Assembly (NCBI RefSeq): GCF_016097555.1
Contig: NC_054712.1
Location: 38,866,573-38,930,572 of the forward strand
Length of the DNA: 64,000 nt
From: Gigantopelta aegis
Taxonomy: Eukaryota; Mollusca; Gastropoda; Neomphalida; Peltospiridae
Reading direction: 5' to 3'
Positions 35,401-50,400 of this stretch are shown here, piece after piece. Position 1 is the stretch's first letter, and each line of letters begins with the position of its first letter. Under the pieces are notes generated by a model. It made no database searches, was not told the DNA's origin, and saw only the letters and a list, made by a program, of their open reading frames with translations. The translations under genes and the position numbers were made by a program.

Positions 35401-38400
35401 CAGTTATATGGCATCAGACATATCGTAAAGGACCACACAAATATTGAGAGGAAACCTGCTGTCACCACTTCATGGGTTACTCTTTTCGATTAGCAGCAAG
35501 GGATCTTTTATATGCACCATCCCACAGACAGGATAAGACATACCACAGCCTTTGATATACCAGTGCACTGGCCGGAGCAAAAATAGCCCAATGAGCCCAC
35601 TGACGGGGATCGATCCCAGACCGACCACGCATCAAGCGAACGCTTTACCACTGGGCTACGTCCCGCCCACACACTGGTTGGGATGAGAACCTGTAATGAA
35701 GCCACAATACAGTGAACATGGCATTGCACTGTTTACCTTGTCCCAGATGAGCATGCCGCCGTCCCCTTGCTGAAGAAACTGGCTCTTGAGTTCGGCCAGA
35801 CACTTGCTGAACGTACTGCCACACTCCTTCACTGTCCAGATCTGCTGGTCTCTCATGCAGCTCACCTCACCGGCAGTTCCTGAAGAACAGCAGCAGCAGC
35901 AGTGGTAGATAAAGAAAGGAAAATCAGTGTGCTGTCTCTTAATTCATTGTAACACCAGGGCTAGCTATGGCACTGGCACTTGCCAAATTCGCCAATCGTC
36001 AATTTTATTTTAATTTGGTGAAATTATTTCATGTAACAGTTGACAATCTGTGACAAAAATAACTGTATTTCTCCACCTTTTGTTTGTTTAGTTCAATAGT
36101 TCATTTGTCGGAATTTTCTGCTCACCTAGACCTAACCCTTGAAGGTAGGAAGGAAATGTTTTATTTAATGACGCACTCAACACATTTTATTTTACGGTTA
36201 TATGGCTTCAGACACATGGTTACGGACCACACCGATATTTAGAGAGGAAACCCTTTAAAAGTAGACTACCTGTATCCGGCAGTTTGTCCCAATCAAGTGG
36301 CTCCGGTGACCTGCGCTTCTTCCATAGTGTCTCCATTGACAACAAGTACTTGATGTCATCTCGAAATAACTACAAATACAAAATAATAAAACTAACAAAT
36401 ACTTAATGTCATCTCGAAATAACTACAACAAATCACATGCATCCAAACCTTTTTAAAAACTTGAATACATCATAAGAGTTATACTGTAAATAAAAAAGTA
36501 TCCAAACCTCATTAAATATAAGAGTTATACGACTGCAAATCACAAGTATCCAAACCTTATTAAATACTTTAATACATCATAAGAGTTATATGACTGCAAA
36601 TCACAAGTATCCAAACCTTATTAAATACTTTAATGCATCATAAGAGTTACACAACTGTAAATCACAAGTATCCAAATCTTATTAAATACTTTAATACATC
36701 ATAAGAGTTATACGACTGTAAATCACAAGTATCCAAATCTTATTAAATACTTTAATACATCATAAGAGTTACACAACTGTAAATCACAAGTATTCAAATC
36801 TTATTAAATACTTTAATACATCATAAGAGTTATACGACTGTAAATCACAAGTATCCAAACCTTATTAAATACTTTAATACATCATAAGAGCTATATGACT
36901 GTAAATCACAAACATCCAAACCTTATTAAATACTTTAATACATCATAAGAGTTATGCGACTGTAAATAACATGTATCCAAACCTTATTACTTTAATACAT
37001 CATAAGAGTTATGAGACTGTAAATCACAAGTATCCAAACTTTATTAAATACTTTAATACATAATAAGAGTTAAACGACTGTAAATCACAAACATCCAAAC
37101 TTTATTAAATACTTTAATACATCATAAGAGTTATACGACTGTAAATCACAAACATCCAAACCTTATTAAATATTTTCTGTGGATCGTGCCCAGTCTCCAT
37201 AGCCCACGCCCTTGTCGACTTCCTCTCAATACCTCCAACCTTGTCATCCTTGGCACTAGTTTTCAAAGCTGAATCCCCAGCCTCCGCTGAATGAAAACAT
37301 CACAAGAACTTTATATCATTATTTTACTACATATACATGCATGTCATAATCAAAGACATATTGGAGTATTTGGAGCTCCTAGGCAACAAATAATATAGGC
37401 ACTCCCCCACACACACCCCCACCCCCAAGGGGCAGGACGTAGCCCTGTGGTAAAGCATTCGCTTGATGTGCAGTCGGTCTGGGATCTATCCCTGTCAGTG
37501 GACCCATTGGGCTATTTCTTGTTCCAGCCAGTGCTCCACAATTGGTGTAACAAAGGCCGTTGCATGTACTATCCTGTCTGTGGGATGGTGCATATAAAAG
37601 ATGCTGCTAATCGAAAAGAGTAGCCTTCCTTCCTTCTAATGCCCACACACACCATTCATGACTCCAAAACCACAATAAAGAATAGATTCTACTAGGCTAC
37701 TCGGGGAGGGGAGGGTGGGGAGATGAGGCAGATGAATCTGGCATAAAGAGCTAGTAGGTTCTAATTATAAAATGTTGCTGCCCCCAAACTTTTGGCGCCC
37801 TAGGCCTGGGCCAGTTCCGAGAGCTAGTGGATTTGCCGAACCATGCTTTTTTTTTTTCTCACCTGTCAGTTCTGGATCCTCTGTGTCTGGTGACACTTCT
37901 TGGTCTGGGTCCTCCTCTCCAAACAACTGGCTGCAATTATACAAATTTATTACACAGCAGTGGAAGATATTGCTCATGTCATAACAATCACTCAATATTT
38001 AACTAGTGTAATATCGGCGTGACATAGATCACATGCTGACCCAATTCGTAGACAAATAATGTGTAGTAGGTCTTGACATCTGCTTATTTCGGTGTTGCAG
38101 TTTGTTTGTAGTTGTTTTGTAATAAATAAAATACTAAACTAACTTGCCTGTCATACCATTTTCATGAAACTTTTGAACAGTGTTGGTATCTGACTCGCTT
38201 TCGCTCGTCAGATACCAAAACTGTTCACTCATTTCATAAAAAGTATATGATTCTATATGTACACCCCTAGTAACAGTCAGCTAAGTCAGATGCTTCAGAA
38301 AATCAATCCGTCAAAAGTGCTGGGATAACACAACCACTTGCCAAATTCACCAACTGTAAATGTCATTTTAATATGTCCAAATTTATTTTAAATTAGTAAT

Positions 38401-41400
38401 TCTTATTTTAATTTGGCAAATTTAATTAAGTTTTTAAATTGGTAAACTTTAAGTTGATTTGGTAAAATTATGTTTTGTAACAGCATTTTATTTTCAACCC
38501 CCCCACCCCCCACCCTTACACCATCCCTCAGGCTATTGCTAGTTTTTTTAATTTTCAAAATTGATACATTTTCTCCTCACCCAGAGCTAACCCTGCAATG
38601 TTTTGATGGAAACATTATTGTCGTATTGTTCACGACTAACTCCAAAATCTGGAAATCAGCATATTATATATTGTGTTTTATATATAAAGAGTTTTTAATG
38701 ATGTCAGACTCACTTGAACAGATGTTTGGCCCACACCACACAGTGTATCGGTTCGGACGGAGTGTTTCTAATGGTGCAGCCCGGAAATGTTTTCTGGGTG
38801 GGTTTCGGCTGACATTCATAACACTCTGTGACACCCTGAAAACAAGATGGATGTTTTAACACGGACTCAGTCTGTGCTGAAAATTCACAATACTAGCATC
38901 TGATCTGCGTAGAATCTTTACACAACAATGCAGTGTTCGACAAATGTTTGAGAAAGTCTCCAGCCCTCACAGAATCTTTGGCCAGTGCCCTTTATGTCTG
39001 TTAATAGTGTTATACACATCAAGCAATATGTTAGTAGTGACCTCAATCCGATTAAAATTAGCTCTACTGGTCTACCAGTAGATCTAACAGCATTGCGTGG
39101 ACTCCCATGTCTATGTGACATTTCATCTATAAATAACAATTTAAATATCAAACAATTACACTTCGCCTTTTATAGTGTTATTCGGGAGCATACAAATTAT
39201 AAAAATATCGGGTGAGACTATTTATGCAATAGGTGAACTTGTTGGTCATATTTTAACATTAAAAAATAGGGGGAAAAGTGCAGTAATAAACTCTGGATTG
39301 CATACTAGTATAAATAGATTTTATGGCTATACCATGACAGGTTTTTTTTCTTCTTGAAATAAATTTTATATAAAATTTATATTGAAATTAGTTTCAGGCA
39401 TACTTCGTAATTCACCCGAATAATTTTTTCGTATACCCTCGGCATAATCCTAAATGTTTTCAAATTCTTTTCAAATCACTGGCATGATTTTGCAAGTAAG
39501 GTTTTGATTGGTCGTATGAAAGGTCAACTAGACATAAGCTCCAACGGGGTGCTGTTAGATCCACAGGTAATAGTAATTAACCAGTGGAGCTAATTTTAAT
39601 TTGATTGTAGTGACCTTCCAATTCTAGAAGGATCGGTGATAGAAATAAGCAGAAACCTTCACTAGTCCACTGGACAAATATATCCAGAAATCAACTTGTC
39701 CAAATAAATGTGTTATTCAACTACAAAGACCATGTTTTCATTGCTCAAAATTAAACCGTATTGAACATTTTGACTTGTCCACCGGATAACAAGCAAGGTA
39801 CATTTTTGTTGTCCGATCAGTTATTTACTTGTCAGGACAAACAGACAAGCGCTTATTTCAAACGCTGAGTATGGATATGTTGCACAGTGGTACAGTGGTA
39901 ATCTAATGTAACATGGATTGTAGGACTGAAAGATCCCAGATGGATCCAAATGTTGAGTTTTTACCTCATCCCAGCCAATGAACCATGGTATATCAAGGTC
40001 ATATGATTAATGTGCATGTTCAGAACAAGCTGTTGTAGCACACACTGGTATATCAAGGTCATATGATTAATGTGCATGTTCAGAACAAGCTGTTGTAGCA
40101 CACACTGGTATATCAAGGTCATATGATTAATGTGCATGTTCAGAACAAGCTGTTGTAGCACACACACCGGTATATCAAGGTCATATGATTAATGTGCATG
40201 TTCAGAACAAGTTGTTGTAGCACACACTGGTATATCAAGGTCATATGATTAATGTGCATGTTCAGAACAAGCTGTTGTAGCACACACTGGTATATCAAGG
40301 TCATATGATTAATGTGCATGTTCAGAACAAGCTGTTGTAGCACACACACTGGTATATCAAGGTCATATGATTAATGTGCATGTTCAGAACAAGCTGTTGT
40401 AGCACACACACTGGTATATCAAGGTCATATGATTAATGTGCATGTTCAGAACAAGCTGTTGTAGCACACACACCGGTATATCAAGGTCATATGATTAATG
40501 TGCATGTTCAGAACAAGCTGTTGTAGCACACACCGGTATATCAAAGTCATATGATTAATGTGCATGTTCAGAACAAGCTGTTGTAGCACACACTGGTACA
40601 TCAAGGTCATATGATTAATGTGCATGTTCAGAACAAGCTGTTGTAGCACACACACTGGTATATCAAGGTCATATGATTAATGTGCATGTTCAGAACAAGC
40701 TGTTGTAGCACACACTGGTACATCAAGGTCATATGATTAATGTGCATGTTCAGAACAAGCTGTTGTAGCACACACACCAGTATATCAAGGTCATATGATT
40801 AATGTGCATGTTCAGAACAAGCTGTTGTAGCACACACACCAGTATATCAAGGTCATATGATTAATGTGCATGTTCAGAACAAGCTGTTGTAGCACACACA
40901 CACCGGTATATCAAGGTCATATGATTAATGTGCATGTTCAGAACAAGCTGTTGTAACACACACACACCGGTATATCAAGGTCATATGATTAATGTGCATA
41001 TTCAGAACAAGCTGTTGTAGCACACACGGGTATATCAAAGTCATATGATTAATGTGCATGTTCAGAACAAGCTGTTGTAGCACACACACCGGTATATCAA
41101 GGTCATATGATTAATGTGCATGTTCAGAACAAGCTGTTGTAGCACACACCGGTATATCAAAGTCATATGATTAATGTGCATGTTCAGAACAAGCTGTTGT
41201 AGCACACACACCGGTATATCAAGGTCATATGATTAATGTGCATGTTCAGAACAAGCTGTTGTAGCACACACACCGGTATATCAAGGTCATATGATTAATG
41301 TGCATGTTCAGAACAAGCTGTTGTAGCACACACCGGTATATCAAAGTCATATGATTAATGTGCATGTTCAGAACAAGCTGTTGTAGCACACACCGGTACA

Positions 41401-44400
41401 TCAAGGTCATTTGATTAATGTGCATGTTCAGAACAAGCTGTTGTAGCACACACTGGTACATCAAAGGCCATGGTCAATTATACGTGGAAACAGATCAAAT
41501 TTAAACAAACATCTGGACAGACTATTTATTCCTAATGAAGAAGGAATTTATTTATTTAACTAATAGAATATCTCTAAACTTTAATAAAAGATTTTCAAAT
41601 ATCATGTATACCAAATGATTTTGTTTCATATTATAAATAGCAGGGCAATGTTAATTGATTTTATGGACGATAAAAAATTATGTTCGATTCCTGTTAATAT
41701 CCACAGCAATTTTAAAAACCACAGTACTTAAGGAGAGCAACATTTTGTACTAACTTACCTTCTTAATGACTGTGACCTGTCCCAGATAACCCGCGGACCC
41801 ACTCTCGATTAATGGAATGTCTGCCGCCAAACACATCCTGTTCACATGGTTACGAGCAGCTACGGAAACAAAAACATTATGTTAGTTTTAAATAACAGTC
41901 TACATGAATCTCACTGAGGTGAATGAAGAAATAATGTCCATGTAGTGTTACAAAATAATTTTAAATCACAGTGACTCTAAAATAGCTTATTTCCTTTCAT
42001 TATACCAGATTAATTCACAAATAATATGTGAAGATAAATATTTCATCAGTATGTGAAAATTAAATTTTGAAACTAAACACATGACTAATGGCTGTTTTCC
42101 GTGTGTATGGTTTCTGGCTCTGTTTTGGGCACGCAATGTGAAAAATAGATGCATCAAAAATTAAATTATGTAGTTATTAATAGCAATGTTTCCATGTGAG
42201 CGGTCATTTTTTTTTTAAACAGTGCCCACACTGCATCAAAAATCACAAACATGATGGGAAAAGGTCCTAACAAGGAATATAAACAGTTTTATTTTATTTT
42301 ATTTTTTAATTTAACCAACCTTTTGCATAATGGTAATTTATAAGTTATCAGGCCCTAATCCTGCCGGCGAAATAAGTGCTTTATTCAAAAGTCAACTCAA
42401 GTCACCAAGTTATTAGCAGTAGAGAGAAGTCGAAGGTGCCGTAATATTCTGAACCTAATCCAATTTGATAAATGAAATCACTCAACAGACGTCAAGACCC
42501 TGACTTTTTTATTTTCATAGCTCACTTGGCATCTTGTTGCCGTATGTTGGACAGTGTTTTTACTTTGGTGCCAGACTGTATCCTCAAGTAATCCTGAACA
42601 TGCCTATTAACGGAAAATGGTTTCTGCGTACGTGCACTGTAATGTACAATTGATCTGATGCAATGTTTTGCCGTGTTCAATTTATTATCAAACTCAACCA
42701 ACAAATTTTAAAAACTCATGCCAGTTTCTGTTGTGAAGACATTAAATACATGTCGTAGTCTAATGCTGATGTTTTTCAAGTACATCTGTAAACCGGGCTA
42801 TTGTTTTTCAAAGTGACATGTGTCTTGCCGTGTGCTGTGTGTGACCAGTCAAGAATTATTAATCCTCGGCCACATTCATTTCAGTAATATTTTAATTTTA
42901 ACATAACGACACATGATCACCTACTTAATAATATCACATTTTTAATAAAACATACAACTGTTTTGTTTAAATTTGATTACCGGAAGTAGTATTTTATATG
43001 GAAATATTACAATTAGCACAGAGTGTAAAATTCTGAATTTTCCTGATGGAAGGTGGACACTGGCGAAAAGTTACGAAGTCACTTCTACTTTTTCAATTTT
43101 AGATTGGGCTTGAATCATGTAATTGTACAGAAACTCACAGAATACAAATAATACTGCCCTAGTAACGATACAATTTTGATTTAAAAAATTCCAAAGGGTG
43201 TCACACATGTGCTTAAACATCTATTTGATATAAGTATGTTAATTTCTAATGCTTGACCTAACATAATTTTCGGGGCATACTGTTACATAAATACATTGTG
43301 TTACATTAATGGCACTGGATATCAAAACATGACATATAAAGCCATTCATCAAGTTTACTATGCTGAATGCTGGCTGGCTAATTGTATCATGCTCCTATAT
43401 CACGAAGGTTTCGAGCATGTCTATCCCGAGTCCTGTCTCTGGATAGCCAGGGGCTTGACTCGGGTCAGTCGGGACAGATAATTTACTGGGCAATTTTGAC
43501 ATTAATGGTCTAAAAATAAAAAATAATAAGTGTGACAATATGTTGAATGCAAGAACATCTTAGAAGGTAAATCATGTCAAATACAGACACTGATATATAC
43601 TTGGCAATAAAAAGTTAACAGGGCTTTAGATTGCATGTTGTGTCCAAAACAGATATAACCAAAATAATCACGCCCAAATGAAGTACAAACATGCTGACCT
43701 AAAAATATTTCACCTCAAAACCACTTCTGTTCTGGACCAAGCCACTGGCTATCTAGAGACTTGGCCCGTGACGGACATGCCTGAAACCGTAGTGGTATAT
43801 GGGCATGTTAAAAATACTCACTCACTCAAAACCACTAACATGTTAAGTTTAATTAGATTAAAATAACTTGAAACACATTTCTGAATACTGACAACTCTCC
43901 AGCAGCTGTTAATGACAGTACTGAACTAAACCAACCTTCCTGCGCTTAGAAGCCCTAGGATCTAAAATCCAGGGACCTAATTCACTAAACTCTCGCAACT
44001 TTGCAATCTCGCAGTGCTATGCTAAAAGACTTGCAAAGAGGATGCTTTGTCGTCTAGCAGAGCCTAAGAGACCTTTGTGAATTAGGCCCCTGGGACCTAA
44101 TTCACTAAACTCTCGCAACTTTGCGATCTCGCAGTGCAATGCTAAGACTTGCAAAGAGAATGCTTTGTTGTCTAGCAGAGCCTAAGAGAGCTTTGTGAAT
44201 TAGGCCCCTGGTTAATATTAGTTCAACCTAATAGGCAAAGGAGCCAGTTTTTGGTGGGGTATTATTATTAATGATTTCATTTTACCTCTATTATCCAGAG
44301 CATTCATAACCAGGTTAAACTTCTTGAAGAAATCAGCACCATAATCAGGACTGGAATGAAAATGGAATATTTTAATGGAAAACTGTATAAATTAAACATT

Positions 44401-47400
44401 AACTATAATGTCAGTGCCTGTACCACAGACAATATTAATTTTCATGACAAAACTAAATCAATTTTTTTTATTATACAGAATATATTATCATATCTGTGTT
44501 GTGTACAATATACATGAGGGATGAAAATGACACTGATAAAAAAAATATATAAAAATTTGTATGGTCTTATGGTGTGGGATCTAAATGTATCTTAGTTGGT
44601 ACAGCACTCGCTTGAGGCGCTTGAGGTGCTTTGATCATCGGATCAAACCTCCCCAGTGGACCCATTCTCTGTTTAGTCATCCCCTCCCTACATCTCAACC
44701 AGTGCCCTACAACTGGAATATATATATCAAAGATTGTGGTATGTACTGTCCTGTCTGTGGGGAAAGTGCATATTAAAGATCCCTTGCTGCAAGTGGAAAG
44801 ATGTAGCAGGTTTCTTCTAAAGATTACTTATAACATTTTCAATATTTGACATCCAACAGTCTGTGAAAGTAATATGCTCCAGTGGTACTGTTAAACAAAA
44901 CAAAAAACAAACTTAAGTTTTAACTCTTTGTAGGGTCTTGAAACATACATGTACATAAATAATATGATTACATTAAAGGCATTTTGTCACAGACCACTGA
45001 CCTATTTAATGGTGTAACAAAGTATTACCTGAACAAAAATAATTTGATTGGTCCCTAAATGTACTTTATTCAACCATCTTCATTACCACCATACTCCATT
45101 TATTAATGACATTTTGTAAAAATAATTGAATTTTGGCAATGGTCCATAATTCAAAAACTAAAATTGCCGAGAGGGATGACATGGATTTCACTCCATCATA
45201 GTTCAGTTACGGTGATGCGATAGCTAGATTTGATTTTCAACAATTAATGTAATTTTTATTTATTATACATTTCTAGAGAAATAAGGTCCTTAATTCCGTG
45301 ACACTATGCCTTTAAGTCTTTTTATTAAAAAACAAAACAAGGATGGGAACAGTTTTCAGTATAAATCTTGAAATAGTTTATCTCACCCAATCTTCATAAA
45401 TTTCAGTCAAATTCCATCCGAAAAAACTTACCTCATTACACTATCATGGTAGGCTACAATTGTAGCATCTGGATTAAACTTCATGGCACTTTCTTTAGCG
45501 ACCTAGTTTGAAGTAAAAAAAAATACCAACAAAAATAAAACATTTACTTGTACATGAATGTAATTTGTATTATACTGTACCTGTACATGTATATATCTAT
45601 AACTAAAGGTAATGGTAGCCCAACTCCCATGACTAGTGATATTCAATGTTGGGCTAGTAAATACCTACTATTGCCATGCCAGACAAGGCTTCTAGATAAT
45701 GGTAGCCCAACTCCCATGACTAGTGATATTCAATGTTGGGCTAGTAAATAACTACTATTGCCATGCCAGACAAGGCTTCTAGATAATGGTAGCCCAACTC
45801 CCATGACTAGTGATATTCATCATTGGGCTAGTAAATACCTACTATTGCCATGCCAGACAGGGCTTCTAGATAATGGTAGCCCAACTCCCATGACTAGTGA
45901 TATTCATCGTTGGGCTAGTAAATAACTACTATTGCCATGCCAGACAGGGCTTCTAGATAATGGTAGCCCAACTCCCATGACTAGTGATATTCAATGTTGG
46001 GCTAGTAAATACCTACTATTGCCATGCAAGACAGGGCTTCTAGATAATGGTAGCCCAACTCCCATGACTAGTGATATTCAATGTTGGGCTAGTAAATACC
46101 TACTATTGCCATGCCAGACAGGGCTTCTAGATAATGGTAGCCCAACTCCCATGACTAGTGATATTCAATGTTGGGCTAGACAGGGCTTCTAGATAATGGT
46201 AGCCCAACTCCCATGACTAGTGATATTCAATGTTGGGCTAGTAAATAACTACTATTGCCATGCCAGACAGGGCTTCTAGATAATGGTAGCCCAACTCCCA
46301 TGACTAGTGATATTCAATGTTGGGCTAGTAAATAACTACTATTGCCATGCCAGACAGGGCTTCTAGATAATGGTAGCCCAACTCCCATGACTAGTGATAT
46401 TCAATGTTGGGCTAGTAAATAACTACTATTGCCATGCCAGACAGGGCTTCTAGATCATGGTAGACCCACTCCCATGCATGACTAGTGATATTCAATGTTG
46501 GGCTAGTAAATAACTACTATTGCCATGCCAGACAGGGCTTCTAGATAATGGTAGCCCAACTCCCATGACTAGTGATATTCAATGTTGGGCTAGTAAATAC
46601 CTACTATTGCCATACCAGACAGGGCTTCTAGATAATGGTAGCCCAACTCCCATGACTAGTGATATTCAATGTTGGGCTAGTAAATACCTACTATTGCCAT
46701 GCCAGACAGGGCTTCTAGATAATGGTAGCCCAACTCCCATGACTAGTGATATTCAATGTTGGGCTAGTAAATAACTACTATTGCCATGCCAGACAGGGCT
46801 TCTAGATCATGGTAGACCCACTCCCATGCATGACTAGTGATATTCAATGTTGGGCTAGTAAATAACTACTATTGCCATGCCAGACAGGGCTTCTAGATAA
46901 TGGTAGCCCAACTCCCATGACTAGTGATATTCAATGTTGGGCTAGTAAATACCTACTATTGCCATACCAGACAGGGCTTCTAGATAATGGTAGCCCAACT
47001 CCCATGACTAGTGATATTCAATGTTGGGCTAGTAAATAACTACTATTGCCATGCCAGACAGGGCTTCTAGATAATAGTAGCCCAACTCCCATGACTAGTG
47101 ATATTCAATGTTGGGCTAGTAAATAACTACTATTGCCATGCCAGACAGGGCTAGCTCTGGCACTCGCCAACTGTGAATTTTAAAAGCAGTTGGCGAATTT
47201 TGTTTTAGTTTGGCGAAATAATTTCATGTAATAATTGATTTTTTTTTTTAATAACTGACAATTCTGCAATTTTTCAAGTTTAATAGACAATTTGGCGAAA
47301 TGTGTTGCTCACCCAGAGCTAGCCCTGCATGCCCAATGGCTAATGAAAAACATTTGTCAAATGTTGCTGTTAAGTCTATTTTGTAAATATGAATATCCTG

Positions 47401-50400
47401 TCCACACCCCAACCCCGCAATGTTAGTGTTTTAAGCTCTATCTCCCTCTTTAGGTGACATATCTGATTATTCCTATTTAGTTAAATTGTATTAGCTTAAA
47501 GTAAAGTAGGGCTAGTTAATTTTTAATCATGGCTAGTAAATTTTAAAAATTACTGATCCCCTGGCTAGTGGATTTTATAAAAATTCCAGAAGCCCTGGTA
47601 CTAACTCACACATACCTACAGTTAATATGAGCAATTTTACAGTCGGGAAAATAAAAACATTTCATACATGATAAATATATTTTTATGACATTAATAATTA
47701 TTAACAGATCTGTAAATCACACATACCTACAGTTAATATGAGCAATTTTACAGTCGGGAAAAAAAAAAAATTCATACATGATAAATATATTTTTATGACA
47801 TTGATAATTATTAACAGATCTGTAAAAAAGAAAAAAACAGAGAAAAATGTGAACATTATCTACCATTGCAAATAATTATAACATATTTAACATTCCAGAA
47901 TGAAGTTACCAAAATCTACATTCTATTAGTATTACATTACAGTAGATGTTATACGATTGGAAAATAAACTCACCTGTGCTTTCGCTTTGCCAACATGTTC
48001 TTTTCTGAAAAGAAACTGACGATTCAGGTTGCTTACATCAATTGTGTCAAGATCAATCTGAAATAAAAGAAGTCCATTTTAACATACGGTGTAAAAACCC
48101 CAGTGAAAGTAGGTTTTCATTTTTTTTTTTAAGAAGTGACTAAGTCCATAATTTAACTAAATATTTCAAATGAGAATCCCACATAACAATAACTTATTCA
48201 GTGTTGCTGATAGGAAGGAAATGTTTTTATTTAACAACACACCCAACACATTTTATTTATGGTTATATGACGTCAGACATATGGTTAAGGACCACACAGA
48301 TATATAGACAGAGGAAACCCGCTGTCGCCACATGGGCTACTCTTTTCAATTAGCAGCAAGGGATCTTTTATATGCACCATCCCACAGATAGAATAATACA
48401 TACCACATGTGTTGCTGATAGTTGCATCAATAGGTGTTGATCTCAAAATTAAAATTAAAATTAAAATTAAAATATTGTTAATGTCCTTAACTGTGATATG
48501 TTTTAACTCTGTTTGGTTTGTTTTCTTATGCACTGTTCGCACAATCAACATCCTATTTCTTGTTGTCTGCTTGTCGTTCGTATGTGCTTTGGGAACAGTT
48601 TGGGAACATTTTCATCAATAATAAAATTCACACTTGTAAGTATCTAAATTTGTACAAAACTTTACAAACTCCTAAAACCATTAATTTTACTACCGGGCAG
48701 GGGTGCAGAAATTGAAATATTTCACTAGCCCTCTGGGCCAGAACCAACTAAAATGTACTAGCCCGCCAGTATTTCTACTAGTTTGCCAGCCCATAGATCA
48801 AAATATACTCTTCAAAAGAAGAAACGCAAAACCACATTGTCGTAACATTTGGAGAATTGATTTAATTATTGAATGGTGAGTCCGATAATTACCAAATGTT
48901 GCAGGATTGTTCACCATTCACTCTAGTCCATTGTGAGTAAGTGATAGGACACACCACCAAGGTCAAGGTCATCTGGAGTCAATACCGGGTGTGGCCTCCG
49001 CGTGTGTTGACAACTGCCTGGCACCGCCTGCCCATTGAAGCAACCAGAGTACGGATGACGTCCCGGGGAATGGTGGCCCACTCGGCCTGCAAGGCTGCTG
49101 CCAGCTCGGGCAGGGTCTGGGGCTGTGGTTGTCGCTGTCGGAGGCGTCGGTCCAACTCGTCCCATAGATGCTCAATTGGGTTCAAATCCGGTGATATCGA
49201 TGGCCAAGGACATTAATGTTGTTGTTCTGTAGGAAAGCCGTTGTGAGACGTGCTGTGTGAGGCCTGGCGTTGTCATGTTGGAACACTGCGTTGGCGTTGG
49301 CCATAACTGGAACGATGTGTGGCCGGAGGATCTGGTAAATGTAGCCCTGTGCATTCAGGTTGCCCTGCACGTGGACCAGGTCAGTTCTGCCAGTGTGTGA
49401 GATGGCTGCCCACACCATGACACTACCCCCGCCGAATCTGTCCACTTCCTGCACGCAGTTTGCTGCATAACGTTCACCACGACGCCTATACACGCGACAT
49501 CTTCCATCATGACGTCGGAGCAGAAATCGGGACTCGTCACTGAATCACACCTGTCTCCATCGCAGTTGAGGCCATTGTCGATGAATCTGGCACCACTGCA
49601 GTCGGAGTCGACGGTGTTGTGGTGTTAAGATGACACCTCGAACTGGACGTCTGGCACGAATTCCTACCTCACGTAGGCGGTTCCGTACGGTCTGGTCGGA
49701 TATCCTGCGCAAACCTGGTATTGCTGCGGCTGTGGAGGTGGCAGTAGTCAATCGTTCCCGAAGGTGGCGTACCCGGATGTAGCGGTCCTGCCCGGGGGTA
49801 GTGACCCGTGGTCGACCGGATCTAGGGAGGTCACGTGTTGATCCATGTTGCTGGTAACGGTCCCACAGTCTGGAGATGGTGCTTGGGGACACATGGAATG
49901 CCCTGGCAACGGCCGTTCTGGATTCGCCTGCGTCTAGTCGGCCGATGGCATTGTTTCTCTGCGGTTCACTGAGACGTGGCATGTCCTGGATTGTCAACTG
50001 TCGGCCAGATACAGAGGCCAGGCAAGCGAACACCCTGCACTTTTATACTGTCGGTGTTCATGTTGCACGTGCAGACAACGCACGTGCAGTGGTGACATGG
50101 TTTACACGTGGCTGCGTTTTTGCGAATATTCACATTTTGGAACTTTATTGTACAGTAGCTGCGTTTTATCGAATGTAACCGTGGGAATGTGTTTGGGACA
50201 TGCAATAACCTTATATTCACAAAGCATGAACCGGTAGGAAACATAAAATCGGAGTTATAACCCATTTGTACCCTTTTGCGTCTCTTTTTTTGAAGAGTAT
50301 ATTATTGTTTAACAATACTACAATATACACTTAAAATGATAGATATAAATTTGACAAAAACATTATTAATAACACTTGGTTGGCCAAGTGATCACATGGC

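Larger units (their letters stand above)
45608..47598 (-). repeat. Dispersed repeat R87 holding the 87-bp array
   Basis: Right part (47333-47598, ending ccagaagccctgg) matches the reverse complement of 29424-29690. The 87-bp units match its other end. A MITE (47143-47332) separates the two parts. Confidence 0.7.

Noticed and set aside
39961-41464. Minus-strand frames of repeated [18 protein letters not shown]
   Set aside because: Translation of the 60-bp array; units vary by two-base CA steps that break the frame repeatedly.
45548-46774. Plus-strand frames of repeated [16 protein letters not shown]
   Set aside because: The 87-bp array is divisible by three, so frames stay open by chance.
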